Source of the DNA: Dehalococcoidia bacterium
GTDB lineage: Bacteria; Chloroflexota; Dehalococcoidia; SZUA-161
Assembly (NCBI GenBank): GCA_030619685.1
Contig: JAUXAX010000015.1
Span: 1-38,027, forward strand
DNA: 38,027 nt
Reading direction: 5' to 3'
How positions within the stretch are numbered: the first letter of the stretch is position 1; each line of letters starts with the position of its first letter. Positions 7,516-14,664 of the stretch are shown here, piece by piece. Below the pieces are notes generated by a model that saw only the letters and a list, made by a program, of their open reading frames with translations, did not search any database and was not told where the DNA came from. A program made the position numbers and the translations under genes.

Positions 7516-9222
7516 TCATTCCTCCTCTAGCTCTTCCCTGAGTTCCCTGTGGGACACCTTTCCCACGTCTGTCTTGGGAAGCTCACCTCTGAATTCTACG
7601 ATCTTTGGGACCTTGTAATGGGCCAGGTTCTCCTCGCAGTATTTGGTTATTTCCTCTTCGGACACTTTCCCCCTTGCGTCGGTTTCGAGTACCACGATCG
7701 CCTTGATCAACTGTCCCACGTCGGGATCGGGAACCCCGAGGACACCTGCCGTCTTTACCTTGGGATGCTGGTGCAAGACCTCCTCTATCTCCCGGGCAAA
7801 GACGGAATAGCCCTTGTACTTGATCAGATCCTTCATCCGGTCATAGAAGAAGAAGTAACCGTCCTCGTCCATCCTGACCAGGTCGCCTGTTCTAAACCAC
7901 GTTTTGCCATCCATCTCGATTAAGCTTTCCCTGGTGTCTTCAGGCCTTTTCCAGTAGCCCTTCATAATGTTGGGCCCCTCGATCAGCAGCTCGCCGACTT
8001 CCCCCGGGGGAAGGTACTCGCCTGTTTCATGGTCAACTATCGCTGCCCCGATGTTGGGTAGCGGAACCCCAAATGAACCAAGCTTTGGCCTTGCCAAAGG
8101 GTTGACGTGAGATACAGCGCTACACTCAGTTAAGCCGTAGCCCTCAATGATCTTGGCCCCCGTCCTTCTCTCCCAATCTCTTACCGTTGACTCATGAAGT
8201 GTATCGGCGCCGCTGGTAATGGCCTTGAGCCCCTTCCAATTAAACCTGTCGGTCTTATCGTAGTCCTTGAGGAATTGGTAGGCGGTGGGCACACTGTAGA
8301 ACGCTGTTGCTCTGTACCTTTCCATGGCGGATAGGACTTCATCGAGGTCAGGCGTGGTAAACAGAATCAGGGTTGATCCCAGAATCAGGCCGTTCAACAT
8401 AACCACCACCTGGCCATATATGTGGTAGAACGGCAGTAGTGCTGGAATAACCTCTTTACCTTCCTCAAATATGGGCCAAAAGGCCTGGACCTGCATCTGG
8501 CAGGCGAGCAGGTTATGGTGCGTTAACACTGCACCCTTGGGCAGGCCCGTGGTCCCTCCGGTGTAGGGGAGTGCGACTATGTCTTCTCTGGGGTTGAACT
8601 CGATCTTCGGCGGATTTGGCGGGTATTTCTTTATCAGCTTCTGGAACTGGTGGAAGCCGTGAGTTTCAATAACTCTGGGGCTGGGGCCTTCCATTTTACT
8701 GTACCTGCCCAGGATACTTCTCCCGGCGAGTTTTTTTGAAAGCGGTAGATACTCCGCGATACTGGTCAGAATGACATTCTTGAGTCCCACTCCCGCCCTT
8801 TCAACGTTCTCATAAAGGAAATCCTGGCAGACAATGGACTGGGCTTCACTATCCTCAAGCTGATGCTTTACCTCAATGCTAGTATAAACAGGACTGATGG
8901 GCGTTAGCGTGGCTCCCGCTTTGAGCGAGCCAAAATAGGCGATGATGAATTGGGGGCTGTTGAGCAGGTAGAGGGCAATTTTATCTCCCTTCTTGATCCC
9001 CAGCTCATGTAGGGCTGTTGCGAATCTATCGACTTCCTCTCTTAGCTTCCCGTAGCTTATCTTGTTACCGTAGAATATCATCGCGGGCCTGTCTGAATAC
9101 TTGCTGGTTATCTGATCAAAGACTTCAGGCAGGGAGCGCTCCGGGATTTCGATGTCTGCAGGAACCCCTTCAGGATAGAACTTCAGCCAGGGTCTTTCGA
9201 AGTACTTAGCTTTGGCCTCCAT
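7516..9222 (-). CDS. Acyl-CoA ligase (AMP-forming; long-chain fatty acid/aryl acid-CoA ligase family)
   Basis: Activates a carboxylic acid with ATP and CoA via an acyl-adenylate. About 568 residues from ATG 9222, which has an AAGGGGG ribosome site just upstream; the frame stays open to a TTG at 9282 (588 residues) but with weaker start signals. Visible motifs are the P-loop TGGTTGLPKG (about 221-230), GYGLTECSA, the hinge RTGDLVRMDEDGYFFFYDRMKD, and the C-terminal catalytic Lys (about 555) in TDVGKVSHRE. It heads the operon with livG and livF. The likely job is to trap the imported acid as its CoA ester. Similarity is to the fatty acid/4-coumarate ligase group; the true acid is not deducible. 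Confidence 0.9.
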   Translation of the reverse strand: MEAKAKYFERPWLKFYPEGVPADIEIPERSLPEVFDQITSKYSDRPAMIFYGNKISYGKLREEVDRFATALHELGIKKGDKIALYLLNSPQFIIAYFGSLKAGATLTPISPVYTSIEVKHQLEDSEAQSIVCQDFLYENVERAGVGLKNVILTSIAEYLPLSKKLAGRSILGRYSKMEGPSPRVIETHGFHQFQKLIKKYPPNPPKIEFNPREDIVALPYTGGTTGLPKGAVLTHHNLLACQMQVQAFWPIFEEGKEVIPALLPFYHIYGQVVVMLNGLILGSTLILFTTPDLDEVLSAMERYRATAFYSVPTAYQFLKDYDKTDRFNWKGLKAITSGADTLHESTVRDWERRTGAKIIEGYGLTECSAVSHVNPLARPKLGSFGVPLPNIGAAIVDHETGEYLPPGEVGELLIEGPNIMKGYWKRPEDTRESLIEMDGKTWFRTGDLVRMDEDGYFFFYDRMKDLIKYKGYSVFAREIEEVLHQHPKVKTAGVLGVPDPDVGQLIKAIVVLETDARGKVSEEEITKYCEENLAHYKVPKIVEFRGELPKTDVGKVSHRELREELEEE

Positions 9223-9384
9223 ATGCCCCCTTAGTTCACTCTCAGTAGACCAAACAATACTGCGTAGAAGCAGGTCTGTCAAGGGATTCCCAGCCTACCC
9301 GACAATCTTGCTTCCTGGGATAGCAGGTTCAAACTCCTCCTCTTTGTTCAACTCAATACCTCCGCCCCCAAAAAGGCATACTAT

Positions 9385-9476
9385 CCACTTTGTGACGACG
9401 AGCTAGTCAGCCAAAGTGGTGTTGACAGCCAGCAAGCGTTGGCTTTAAGATGGCCGCAGTGCCCTTTGCCACTTTG
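9385..9476. promoter_or_regulatory. Three copies of CCACTTTG in the ligase/SDR divergent intergenic region
   Basis: CCACTTTG occurs at 9385-9392, inverted as CAAAGTGG at 9412-9419, and again direct at 9469-9476. The first two copies, extended by TGAC/GTCA, form a hairpin or a spaced operator. The third lies about 60 bases before the SDR start. This arrangement between divergent operons suggests one regulator controlling both; none is encoded nearby. Confidence 0.45.
9422..9450 (+). promoter_or_regulatory. Candidate promoter for the SDR-dehydratase operon
   Basis: A perfect TTGACA (9422-9427) lies 17 bases before TTAAGA (9445-9450). The -10 is weak, but the spacing matches stronger promoters elsewhere in the window. 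The spacer contains an imperfect palindrome (GCCA...TGGC) between the CCACTTTG sites. Confidence 0.4.
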
Positions 9477-9538
9477 TCGGGTCAAGGGAGGACATTCTCT
9501 ACCTGCTTGTCGAGCATACCTTGCAAAAGGGGTGAGTA

Positions 9539-10306
9539 ATGACGAAGCTCAAGGGTAAGATTGCCATTGTTACCGGTAGCAGCCGGGGAATCGGAAAGGA
9601 TATCGCCATCGGATTGGCCAGAGAGGGAGCGGATGTAGTGGTGGCAGCCCGGACGGAAACGGACACAGAACGCCTGCCAGGCACGATACACAAGACGGCA
9701 GAGGAGATCAGGGCGCTGGGAGCGCGGGCTCTGGCGCTGAAATGCAGTGTGGTCGATGAGCAGGAAGTTGAGGGGATGGTTCGCAAGACCTTGGAGGAGT
9801 TCGGCAGGGTGGATATCCTGGTGAACAACGCTGGTGTAGCCTACTACGCTCCACTGCAAGAGATGCCGCTCAAGCGCTGGGAGCTCGTTCTTCGGGTCAA
9901 TTTGACCGGTCCTTTCCTTTGCGCCCGAGCAGTTGTTCCCACGATGATGAGGCAAAGGAGTGGGAGCATCATCAATATCTCCTCGGTCGACGCCACCTTG
10001 AAGATCAAGATCCCCGTCTTCACAGGCCTTGCCTATGGGGCAGCCAAGGCAGGACTCGAGCGCTTGACCTGGGGGATGGCGGCGGAGCTGGAGGAGTACA
10101 ACATCGCGGTAAACGCTGTCAAGCCGAGGGCAGCCGTAGACACCCCCGGGATGAGGTTCATGAACCCCGGCCTCGACCCGTCTCTGTATGATTCGTCCGA
10201 TATGATGGTGAAGGCAGCCGTTTTCCTGGCGGCTCAGGACGCCAGTGGTGTCACCGGAGTGGTGGCTACCGACGAAGAGCTGTGCTCCCAGCACGCGTTG
10301 ATTTAG
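9539..10306 (+). CDS. Short-chain dehydrogenase/reductase (SDR)
   Basis: NAD(P)-dependent oxidoreductase of the classical SDR fold, 255 residues. It has the cofactor motif TGSSRGIG (12-19), NNAG (96-99), Asn121, and the catalytic set Ser149, Tyr166 and Lys170 (YGAAK). The Ser-Tyr spacing is a few residues longer than usual, and there is a short insertion (TETDTERLPGTIHKT) after the cofactor-specificity loop. An AGGGGTGAG ribosome site precedes the ATG. It is followed after 25 bases by the AbfD-type dehydratase and is presumably co-transcribed. A hydroxyacid or hydroxyacyl-CoA oxidation step beside the dehydratase is a reasonable guess; the substrate is unknown. Confidence 0.88.
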   Translation: MTKLKGKIAIVTGSSRGIGKDIAIGLAREGADVVVAARTETDTERLPGTIHKTAEEIRALGARALALKCSVVDEQEVEGMVRKTLEEFGRVDILVNNAGVAYYAPLQEMPLKRWELVLRVNLTGPFLCARAVVPTMMRQRSGSIINISSVDATLKIKIPVFTGLAYGAAKAGLERLTWGMAAELEEYNIAVNAVKPRAAVDTPGMRFMNPGLDPSLYDSSDMMVKAAVFLAAQDASGVTGVVATDEELCSQHALI

Positions 10307-10331
10307 GACTTAGCAGGAAAGGAGGACCACG

Positions 10332-11762
10332 ATGAGGACATCTCAAGAGTACCGCGAGAAACTGTTTTCTATGAAGCACAACGTCTACATGGACGGAGAG
10401 CTCGTCGGCCGGGATGACCCCCGCATTGCTCCGGCCATCAACGTCATCTCTCAGACCTATGATTTGGCTCGCGACCCACAGTATGAGGGCATAATGACGG
10501 CCACCTCTCACCTGAGCGGGCAGCGGATAAACCGCTTCTGTCACATCCACCAGAGCGCCGAAGACCTGCTCAATAAGCAGAAGATGATCAGGCAATACTG
10601 CCAGAAAACGGGGGGTTGTATCCAGCGCTGCATGGGCGTCGATGCCATGAACGGCCTCTCGGTGATTACCTACGACACGGATCAGGCCATGGGCACCGAG
10701 TACCATCAACGATACCTGAGATACCTGGCCTATTTCCAGGAGAATGACATCTGCGCCAATTGCGCCCAGACCGATGTCAAGGGGGATCGCAGAAAGCGAC
10801 CCCATGAGCAGGTCGACCCCGACCTCTATCTGCGGGTCGTTGAGAGGAGGAAAGACGGGATCATAGTACGTGGGGCCAAGGCCCACAACACAGTAGGGCC
10901 CTATTGCGATGAGATCATCGTTACGCCTACTAGGTTTCTCACGGAAGAGGAGGGGGACTGGGCGGTCTCATTCGCCATCCCAGCCGACACCGAGGGTGTT
11001 TATCTATCGTGCCGTCCCGCCGCGGCCCGTCCCAGGAAGAAGCTTCATGCACCCCTTGCGACCTTCGGCGATGTGGAGTCCCTTACCATCTTCGATGACG
11101 TCTTCGTTCCCTGGGAAAGGGTTTTCCTCTGCGGAGAGAGGGAGTTTGGCGGTAGGCTGGCTCTGATGTTTGCCCTATTCCACCGCCACAGCTACACGGG
11201 ATGTAAGCCGGGGGCATCGGATGTCATGTTGGGGATGGCGGCCCTGGTGGCGGAGTACAATGGCATAGAGGGGGTGCAGCACGTGAGGCACAAGCTCGTT
11301 GATTTGATCGCCGTTGCCGAGCTGGTCTATGCTGCCGGGGTAGCTGCCGCGGTGACGGCACAGCGGTCGCCTGCGGGAACGTACATCCCTGACCCGGTCT
11401 ATTGCAACGTGGGGCGCCGCCATGCCGGGCTGAACATCTATCACGAGTACGAGATCGTAGCTGACCTCGCCGGAGGGCTACCGGCGACGCTACCCATGGA
11501 GGGCGACTTCTACCATGAGAAGCTAGGGCCCCTGCTGGACAAGTACATGATGAGGAATCCCGAGATATCCGCTGTGGACCAGCACCGCTGCTTCCGCGCG
11601 CTCAGCGATGCCATATGTTCGGGATTGGCCGGGCTGCTGCAGATCGCCGGTCTGCACGGCGGCGGATCGCCGGTGATGGAGAACATCGCCACATTGGGCT
11701 ACTATGATATCGAGACAAGGAAGAATATCGCCAAGCACCTGGCGGGCATCCCCTTGGACTGA
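10332..11762 (+). CDS. abfD: 4-hydroxybutyryl-CoA dehydratase / vinylacetyl-CoA isomerase family enzyme (AbfD type)
   Basis: Radical-type dehydratase using FAD and a [4Fe-4S] cluster; the characterised Clostridium aminobutyricum enzyme converts 4-hydroxybutyryl-CoA to crotonyl-CoA. The fold is shared with 4-hydroxyphenylacetate 3-monooxygenase (HpaB), and automatic annotation often uses that name. Here 476 residues carry the cluster ligands Cys96, Cys100, His284 and Cys291, at the same relative spacing as Cys99, Cys103, His292 and Cys299 of AbfD. Residues matching other AbfD catalytic positions are also present: Thr187, Glu249, Tyr288, Lys292 and probably Glu450. Flavin monooxygenases of the family lack these Cys ligands. 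A GGAGG ribosome site precedes the ATG. It follows the SDR and lies upstream of a thiolase and CoA transferases. The true substrate could be another gamma-hydroxyacyl-CoA. Confidence 0.85.
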   Translation: MRTSQEYREKLFSMKHNVYMDGELVGRDDPRIAPAINVISQTYDLARDPQYEGIMTATSHLSGQRINRFCHIHQSAEDLLNKQKMIRQYCQKTGGCIQRCMGVDAMNGLSVITYDTDQAMGTEYHQRYLRYLAYFQENDICANCAQTDVKGDRRKRPHEQVDPDLYLRVVERRKDGIIVRGAKAHNTVGPYCDEIIVTPTRFLTEEEGDWAVSFAIPADTEGVYLSCRPAAARPRKKLHAPLATFGDVESLTIFDDVFVPWERVFLCGEREFGGRLALMFALFHRHSYTGCKPGASDVMLGMAALVAEYNGIEGVQHVRHKLVDLIAVAELVYAAGVAAAVTAQRSPAGTYIPDPVYCNVGRRHAGLNIYHEYEIVADLAGGLPATLPMEGDFYHEKLGPLLDKYMMRNPEISAVDQHRCFRALSDAICSGLAGLLQIAGLHGGGSPVMENIATLGYYDIETRKNIAKHLAGIPLD

Positions 11763-11926
11763 GCCGCCCTCTGCCGGAAGAGGCGATGGTAGAAAACACC
11801 AAGGGTGAACAAACGAACTAGGATGCTTTCGAGACTTGTGCTCCTAATGGTTCTGGCGGGTCGCCGACCTGCTGGATGTGCGTGCAGAATGCAATTACAA
11901 AACTGGAACCGAGAGCGAGGAGGTCT

Positions 11927-12325
11927 CTATAGGATGACGAATGTTCCTGTTCCAATAGCAACAAGGTCTCCGTTAGAAGCTGACACTCGCATTTCAGCTA
12001 TGGAAAGGCGCTTACCAGACTTCACTACCCATCCCTCAGCATGAAGATCGCATTCTTGCGCTGGATACAACAAATGAATATTGAATTCGCTTGTAGCAAA
12101 CCAAGCCGTTTCACTTTGAGCTGCTGCGGCAAACCAACCGGCAGTGTCTAACAGAGTAGCTATTACGCCTCCGTGAATGCCGCCAGGGTAGTCAAGATTT
12201 GGATTATATGGAAGATTGACATGAGCATGTCCTTGCTCATCATATGAAAGAGCCATGCCGAAAAACCTTGTTATTGGCGCTGCACCAAATACTGCAATCA
12301 ACTCTTGCTGCCGAACGGTATTCAT
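11927..12325 (-). CDS. PaaI-family hotdog-fold acyl-CoA thioesterase
   Basis: Small thioesterase, 132 residues, hydrolysing acyl- or aryl-CoA esters. It shows the hotdog active-site block GGIHGGVIATLLDTAGW with HGG at 51-53 and Asp60, and the C-terminal strand pattern of PaaI proteins (AEMRVSASNGDLVAIGTGTF). An AAGGGGGAAA ribosome site precedes the ATG. It is divergent from a second PaaI-like gene, with 208 bases between them. It probably recycles CoA from dead-end esters of the surrounding pathway; substrate unknown. Confidence 0.85.
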   Translation of the reverse strand: MNTVRQQELIAVFGAAPITRFFGMALSYDEQGHAHVNLPYNPNLDYPGGIHGGVIATLLDTAGWFAAAAQSETAWFATSEFNIHLLYPAQECDLHAEGWVVKSGKRLSIAEMRVSASNGDLVAIGTGTFVIL

Positions 12326-12441
12326 TTTCCCCCTTCCGTTTCGTGGCTTCTTAACGCCGTGGATAAGGCATAGTGACCAACGAACTCAGAGTACGCTGAA
12401 TCCTCCTGACTGAGTTCAGGCTATACCAGCAAACCCTATGC

Positions 12442-12470
12442 TTGTGCTGTTGCAACGCGATAGATATACT
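12442..12470 (+). promoter_or_regulatory. Weak candidate promoter for the plus-strand thioesterase
   Basis: TTGTGC (12442-12447), 17 bases, then TATACT (12465-12470), about 60 bases before the start codon. The -10 overlaps one arm of a small inverted repeat (TACTAC...GTAGTA, 12 bases apart) that could be an operator. Confidence 0.3.
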
Positions 12471-12533
12471 ACCACAAGAAACCTGTAGTAGCACAGCACC
12501 GCATCTATCCTGCTTCACCTGGAGGAAGTTCTA

Positions 12534-12941
12534 ATGGCTAAGAAACTCTCTCCGCAGAGAAAGGGATTCAGTCCATTTCGTGAGCTAGTAGGGGTGACCT
12601 TTACTAAAGTTAAGAATGGATACAGTCAATGTGTCTTGGAAGTCAATGAGAGGTTGCTGAATCCCTACAAGGCTTTGCATGGAGGAGCCACATTTACCAT
12701 GGCGGACACAGGCATGGGTGCGGCGCTCTGGTCTTGCATCGGTGAGGACGAGCTATGTTCAACTATAGAGACCAAGATCGTCTATTTCAAATCGGTGGAA
12801 TCGGGCACTCTTGTCTGCGACACGAGGGTGATCCATAAGAGCAAGAGGATCGCTACTTTGGAATCGGAAATCAAGCACGGTGGGCAACTGATTGCCAAGG
12901 CTATTGGAACTTGGTCGATATACAAGGCAAATAGGGCGTGA
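12534..12941 (+). CDS. PaaI-family hotdog-fold acyl-CoA thioesterase (second copy)
   Basis: 135-residue hotdog thioesterase. The active-site segment is ALHGGATFTMADTGMGAAL, with HGG at 49-51 and Asp58. The C-terminal half (VIHKSKRIATLESEIKHGGQLIAKAIGT) follows the PaaI pattern. A GGAGGAA ribosome site lies about nine bases before the ATG. It differs clearly from the divergent copy at 11927-12325, so the two probably have distinct substrates rather than being a recent duplication. Its last 41 bases overlap an opposite-strand open frame of unknown function. Confidence 0.86.
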   Translation: MAKKLSPQRKGFSPFRELVGVTFTKVKNGYSQCVLEVNERLLNPYKALHGGATFTMADTGMGAALWSCIGEDELCSTIETKIVYFKSVESGTLVCDTRVIHKSKRIATLESEIKHGGQLIAKAIGTWSIYKANRA

Positions 12942-13215
12942 GTGTGCCGAGAGGGAAAACTAAATTATCAGGCCACCAAATATCAGGCCGCTTCGGCCTC
13001 TGCCAGTGACTCATTGGCATCATGGCGGGATAACCATAATATAAATCCCCTACCCCCTCAAGGGCATCATCATCTATTCGAACACCCTCAGCCAGAAGCT
13101 GAGCTTTGAGCTCGATTTCTTTTTCCAATCCCTTGACTAAGCTTTCCCCCCTTACTGACCCCTCCATTAGAACTCCACCCCCTATGAATTCCACAACTAG
13201 AGTGGCGGTGAGCAT
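12901..13215 (-). CDS. Hypothetical protein, about 104 residues
   Basis: I do not recognise this protein. The frame reads like real protein in its first 70 residues: a hydrophobic start (LTATLVVEFIGGG), a charged helical segment (SLVKGLEKEIELKAQLLAEG), then GVGDLYYGYPAMMPMSHWQ rich in aromatic residues. A GAAGGTG ribosome-like site precedes the ATG. It converges on and overlaps the thioesterase gene by 41 bases, so its tail may be read-through of a decayed 3' end. It could be a real small gene or a fragment of a larger one. Confidence 0.4.
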   Translation of the reverse strand: MLTATLVVEFIGGGVLMEGSVRGESLVKGLEKEIELKAQLLAEGVRIDDDALEGVGDLYYGYPAMMPMSHWQRPKRPDIWWPDNLVFPLGTLTPYLPCISTKFQ

Positions 13216-13410
13216 AGCACCTTCATAAGATCATGTCAATCGCCGCCAATTGAATGGCTCTACCCTGTTTTGTGTGGAAGGTAATCTCTCACTCGATTTG
13301 TCTCAAAGGTACTTACAGGCTACACGTCAAGAAGCCAAGTCTGTTCTCTTGACAGCTTGTGTTGAGGAACAAGGCCAAAAACTCAGAGAAAAGTTTAAAG
13401 GAGAGAAATC
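13216..13410. other. Intergenic stretch before the promoter-leader repeat
   Basis: A 62-codon plus-strand open frame beginning with TTG at 13250 crosses this stretch and runs to 13438. Its segment SQRYLQATRQEAKS is faintly reminiscent of transposase N-termini, but it has no ribosome site and no recognisable domain. I do not call a gene here. Confidence 0.25.
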
Positions 13411-13508
13411 AGACAAAAGTTTCGGCAGGTTTACTTGACAGAGAGTATCTGACATAGTATGTTCTTCGCACCAGAAACCATCACGCAATCATGGATAATC
13501 TGGTTACT
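13411..13508 (+). repeat. Promoter-leader repeat, copy A
   Basis: About 98 bases that align with 21838-21935 at roughly 80% identity, with one single-base indel near the 3' end. Conserved blocks include ATAGTATG/CTAGTATG followed by CTTCGCACCAGAAA, and GGATAATCTG. Copy A ends about 22 bases before the start of the nitronate monooxygenase-like gene. Differences are mostly transitions and neither copy keeps a shared reading frame across the indel, so this looks like conserved regulatory or leader DNA, not protein. Confidence 0.7.
13435..13463 (+). promoter_or_regulatory. Promoter inside repeat copy A
   Basis: TTGACA (13435-13440), a 17-base spacer, and TATGTT (13458-13463). Perfect -35, correct spacing and a 4/6 -10, with the ATG of the flavoprotein 68 bases further on. 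The same arrangement recurs in repeat copy B and upstream of the aldehyde oxidoreductase gene. Confidence 0.65.
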
Positions 13509-13530
13509 ATTGGGCTTGAAAGGGGGTATC

Positions 13531-14637
13531 ATGCTGAGAACAGCGCTATGTGATTTGATCGGGATTAGGCATCCCATTATTCAGGCCGGCATGGGTCCAT
13601 ACAGTACCAATCGGTTGGCTGCGGCTGCGGCAAACGCCGGAGCACTAGGGATCATCAGTACCACTGGCCTTATTTTTGGAGAAATGGCTCCACAGCTAAC
13701 TGAAATGGTTGCAGAGGGGGAGAAAGGGACGGCATACGAGGTGTTAAAGAAAATCCTCTATCGTGTTAAAGCGGCTACAAAGGATTCAAAAGGGATTTTT
13801 GGGATAAATTGCTTGGTATCTGCCGAGATGGCCCCAGCGGCAGGGGACATAATTCGGGCGGTAATCGATACCAGGGATGAAGACCAAGACATGAAGGAGA
13901 GGCTAAGAGTAATCATCACCTCGGCAGGCGATCCTGTGCCCTGGGCAGGAATGATAAAGCCATCGGGGGTCAAGTGGCTTCATGTGGTTCCCTCTGTCCG
14001 TCATGCCCAAAGATGCGAGCGAGCAGGGGTGGATGGCATAATTGCTTCAGGCCATGAGGGCGGATACCATATCTCCTGGGAGCCGGTTCATACCATGGTC
14101 CTACTTCCAGCAGTAGTTAACGCAGTGAAAACCCCTGTTGTTGGGGCGGGAGGATTCTGTGATGGAGCCACCCTCGTCGCCGCTTTAGCCTTGGGCGCTG
14201 TAGGAGTTCAAATGGGCACCAGATTCTTAGCTACCAAAGAGAGCGATTTTATGCAGATGTGGAAAGAGCAGATATTGAAAAGTGGCGAGAGAGATACGAT
14301 AGTGGCGAGGGGAATTGTCGGCCCAGCGAGATATCTGAGGAATGAAGCTTCCCGTGAGCTTACAGAGATTACTGTGAGAAAAGCCCCGGGATTATTCCTG
14401 GGTCAGCCGGATGATCTCACGACCCTTGCTCCTGAAGTTTTAAACAAAGAGGTGGAGGGAATTCTTGCTACATTTGCTGGAGATGAAAAGAAGGCGCTTG
14501 TGGCTGGTGGAGAGGTGGCCGGAAGAATAGAGGATCTCTCAACAGTAGGAGAGCTTATAGAAAGGATAGTGAGAGAGGCAGAAGAGATCATCCGCACTTT
14601 TACTCAAAGGTTTATAAAAGAGCAGGAGATACGCTGA
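13531..14637 (+). CDS. Nitronate monooxygenase / 2-nitropropane dioxygenase-like FMN protein
   Basis: TIM-barrel FMN flavoprotein of the NPD family, which includes nitronate monooxygenases and enoyl reductases (FabK). The start chosen is ATG 13531 with AAGGGGG five bases upstream, giving 368 residues that begin LRTALCDLIGIRHPIIQAGMG, the usual N-terminus. The longer frame from 13459 would run through the promoter repeat and is unlikely. The central SGHEGGYH holds the conserved catalytic-region His, and VVGAGGFCDGATL and GAVGVQMGTRFLATKES bind the FMN phosphate. It precedes the thiolase gene by 27 bases, so it probably belongs to the same transcript and may act as an acyl-CoA redox enzyme rather than on nitronates. 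Confidence 0.85.
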   Translation: MLRTALCDLIGIRHPIIQAGMGPYSTNRLAAAAANAGALGIISTTGLIFGEMAPQLTEMVAEGEKGTAYEVLKKILYRVKAATKDSKGIFGINCLVSAEMAPAAGDIIRAVIDTRDEDQDMKERLRVIITSAGDPVPWAGMIKPSGVKWLHVVPSVRHAQRCERAGVDGIIASGHEGGYHISWEPVHTMVLLPAVVNAVKTPVVGAGGFCDGATLVAALALGAVGVQMGTRFLATKESDFMQMWKEQILKSGERDTIVARGIVGPARYLRNEASRELTEITVRKAPGLFLGQPDDLTTLAPEVLNKEVEGILATFAGDEKKALVAGGEVAGRIEDLSTVGELIERIVREAEEIIRTFTQRFIKEQEIR

Positions 14638-14664
14638 AATCGACAAGAAGAAGGTAAGGAAGAA

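Noticed and set aside
9482..10886. Minus-strand open frames of 200-270 codons opposite the SDR and dehydratase genes
   Set aside because: They have no recognisable domains and are antisense to genes with complete catalytic motifs.
11805..12044. 79-codon plus-strand frame after the dehydratase gene
   Set aside because: Its 3' half is antisense to a clear thioesterase, and it has no domain.
13459..13530. N-terminal extension of the nitronate monooxygenase-like protein
   Set aside because: The extension translates the promoter-leader repeat and overlaps its -10, and the internal ATG has a clear ribosome site and family N-terminus.
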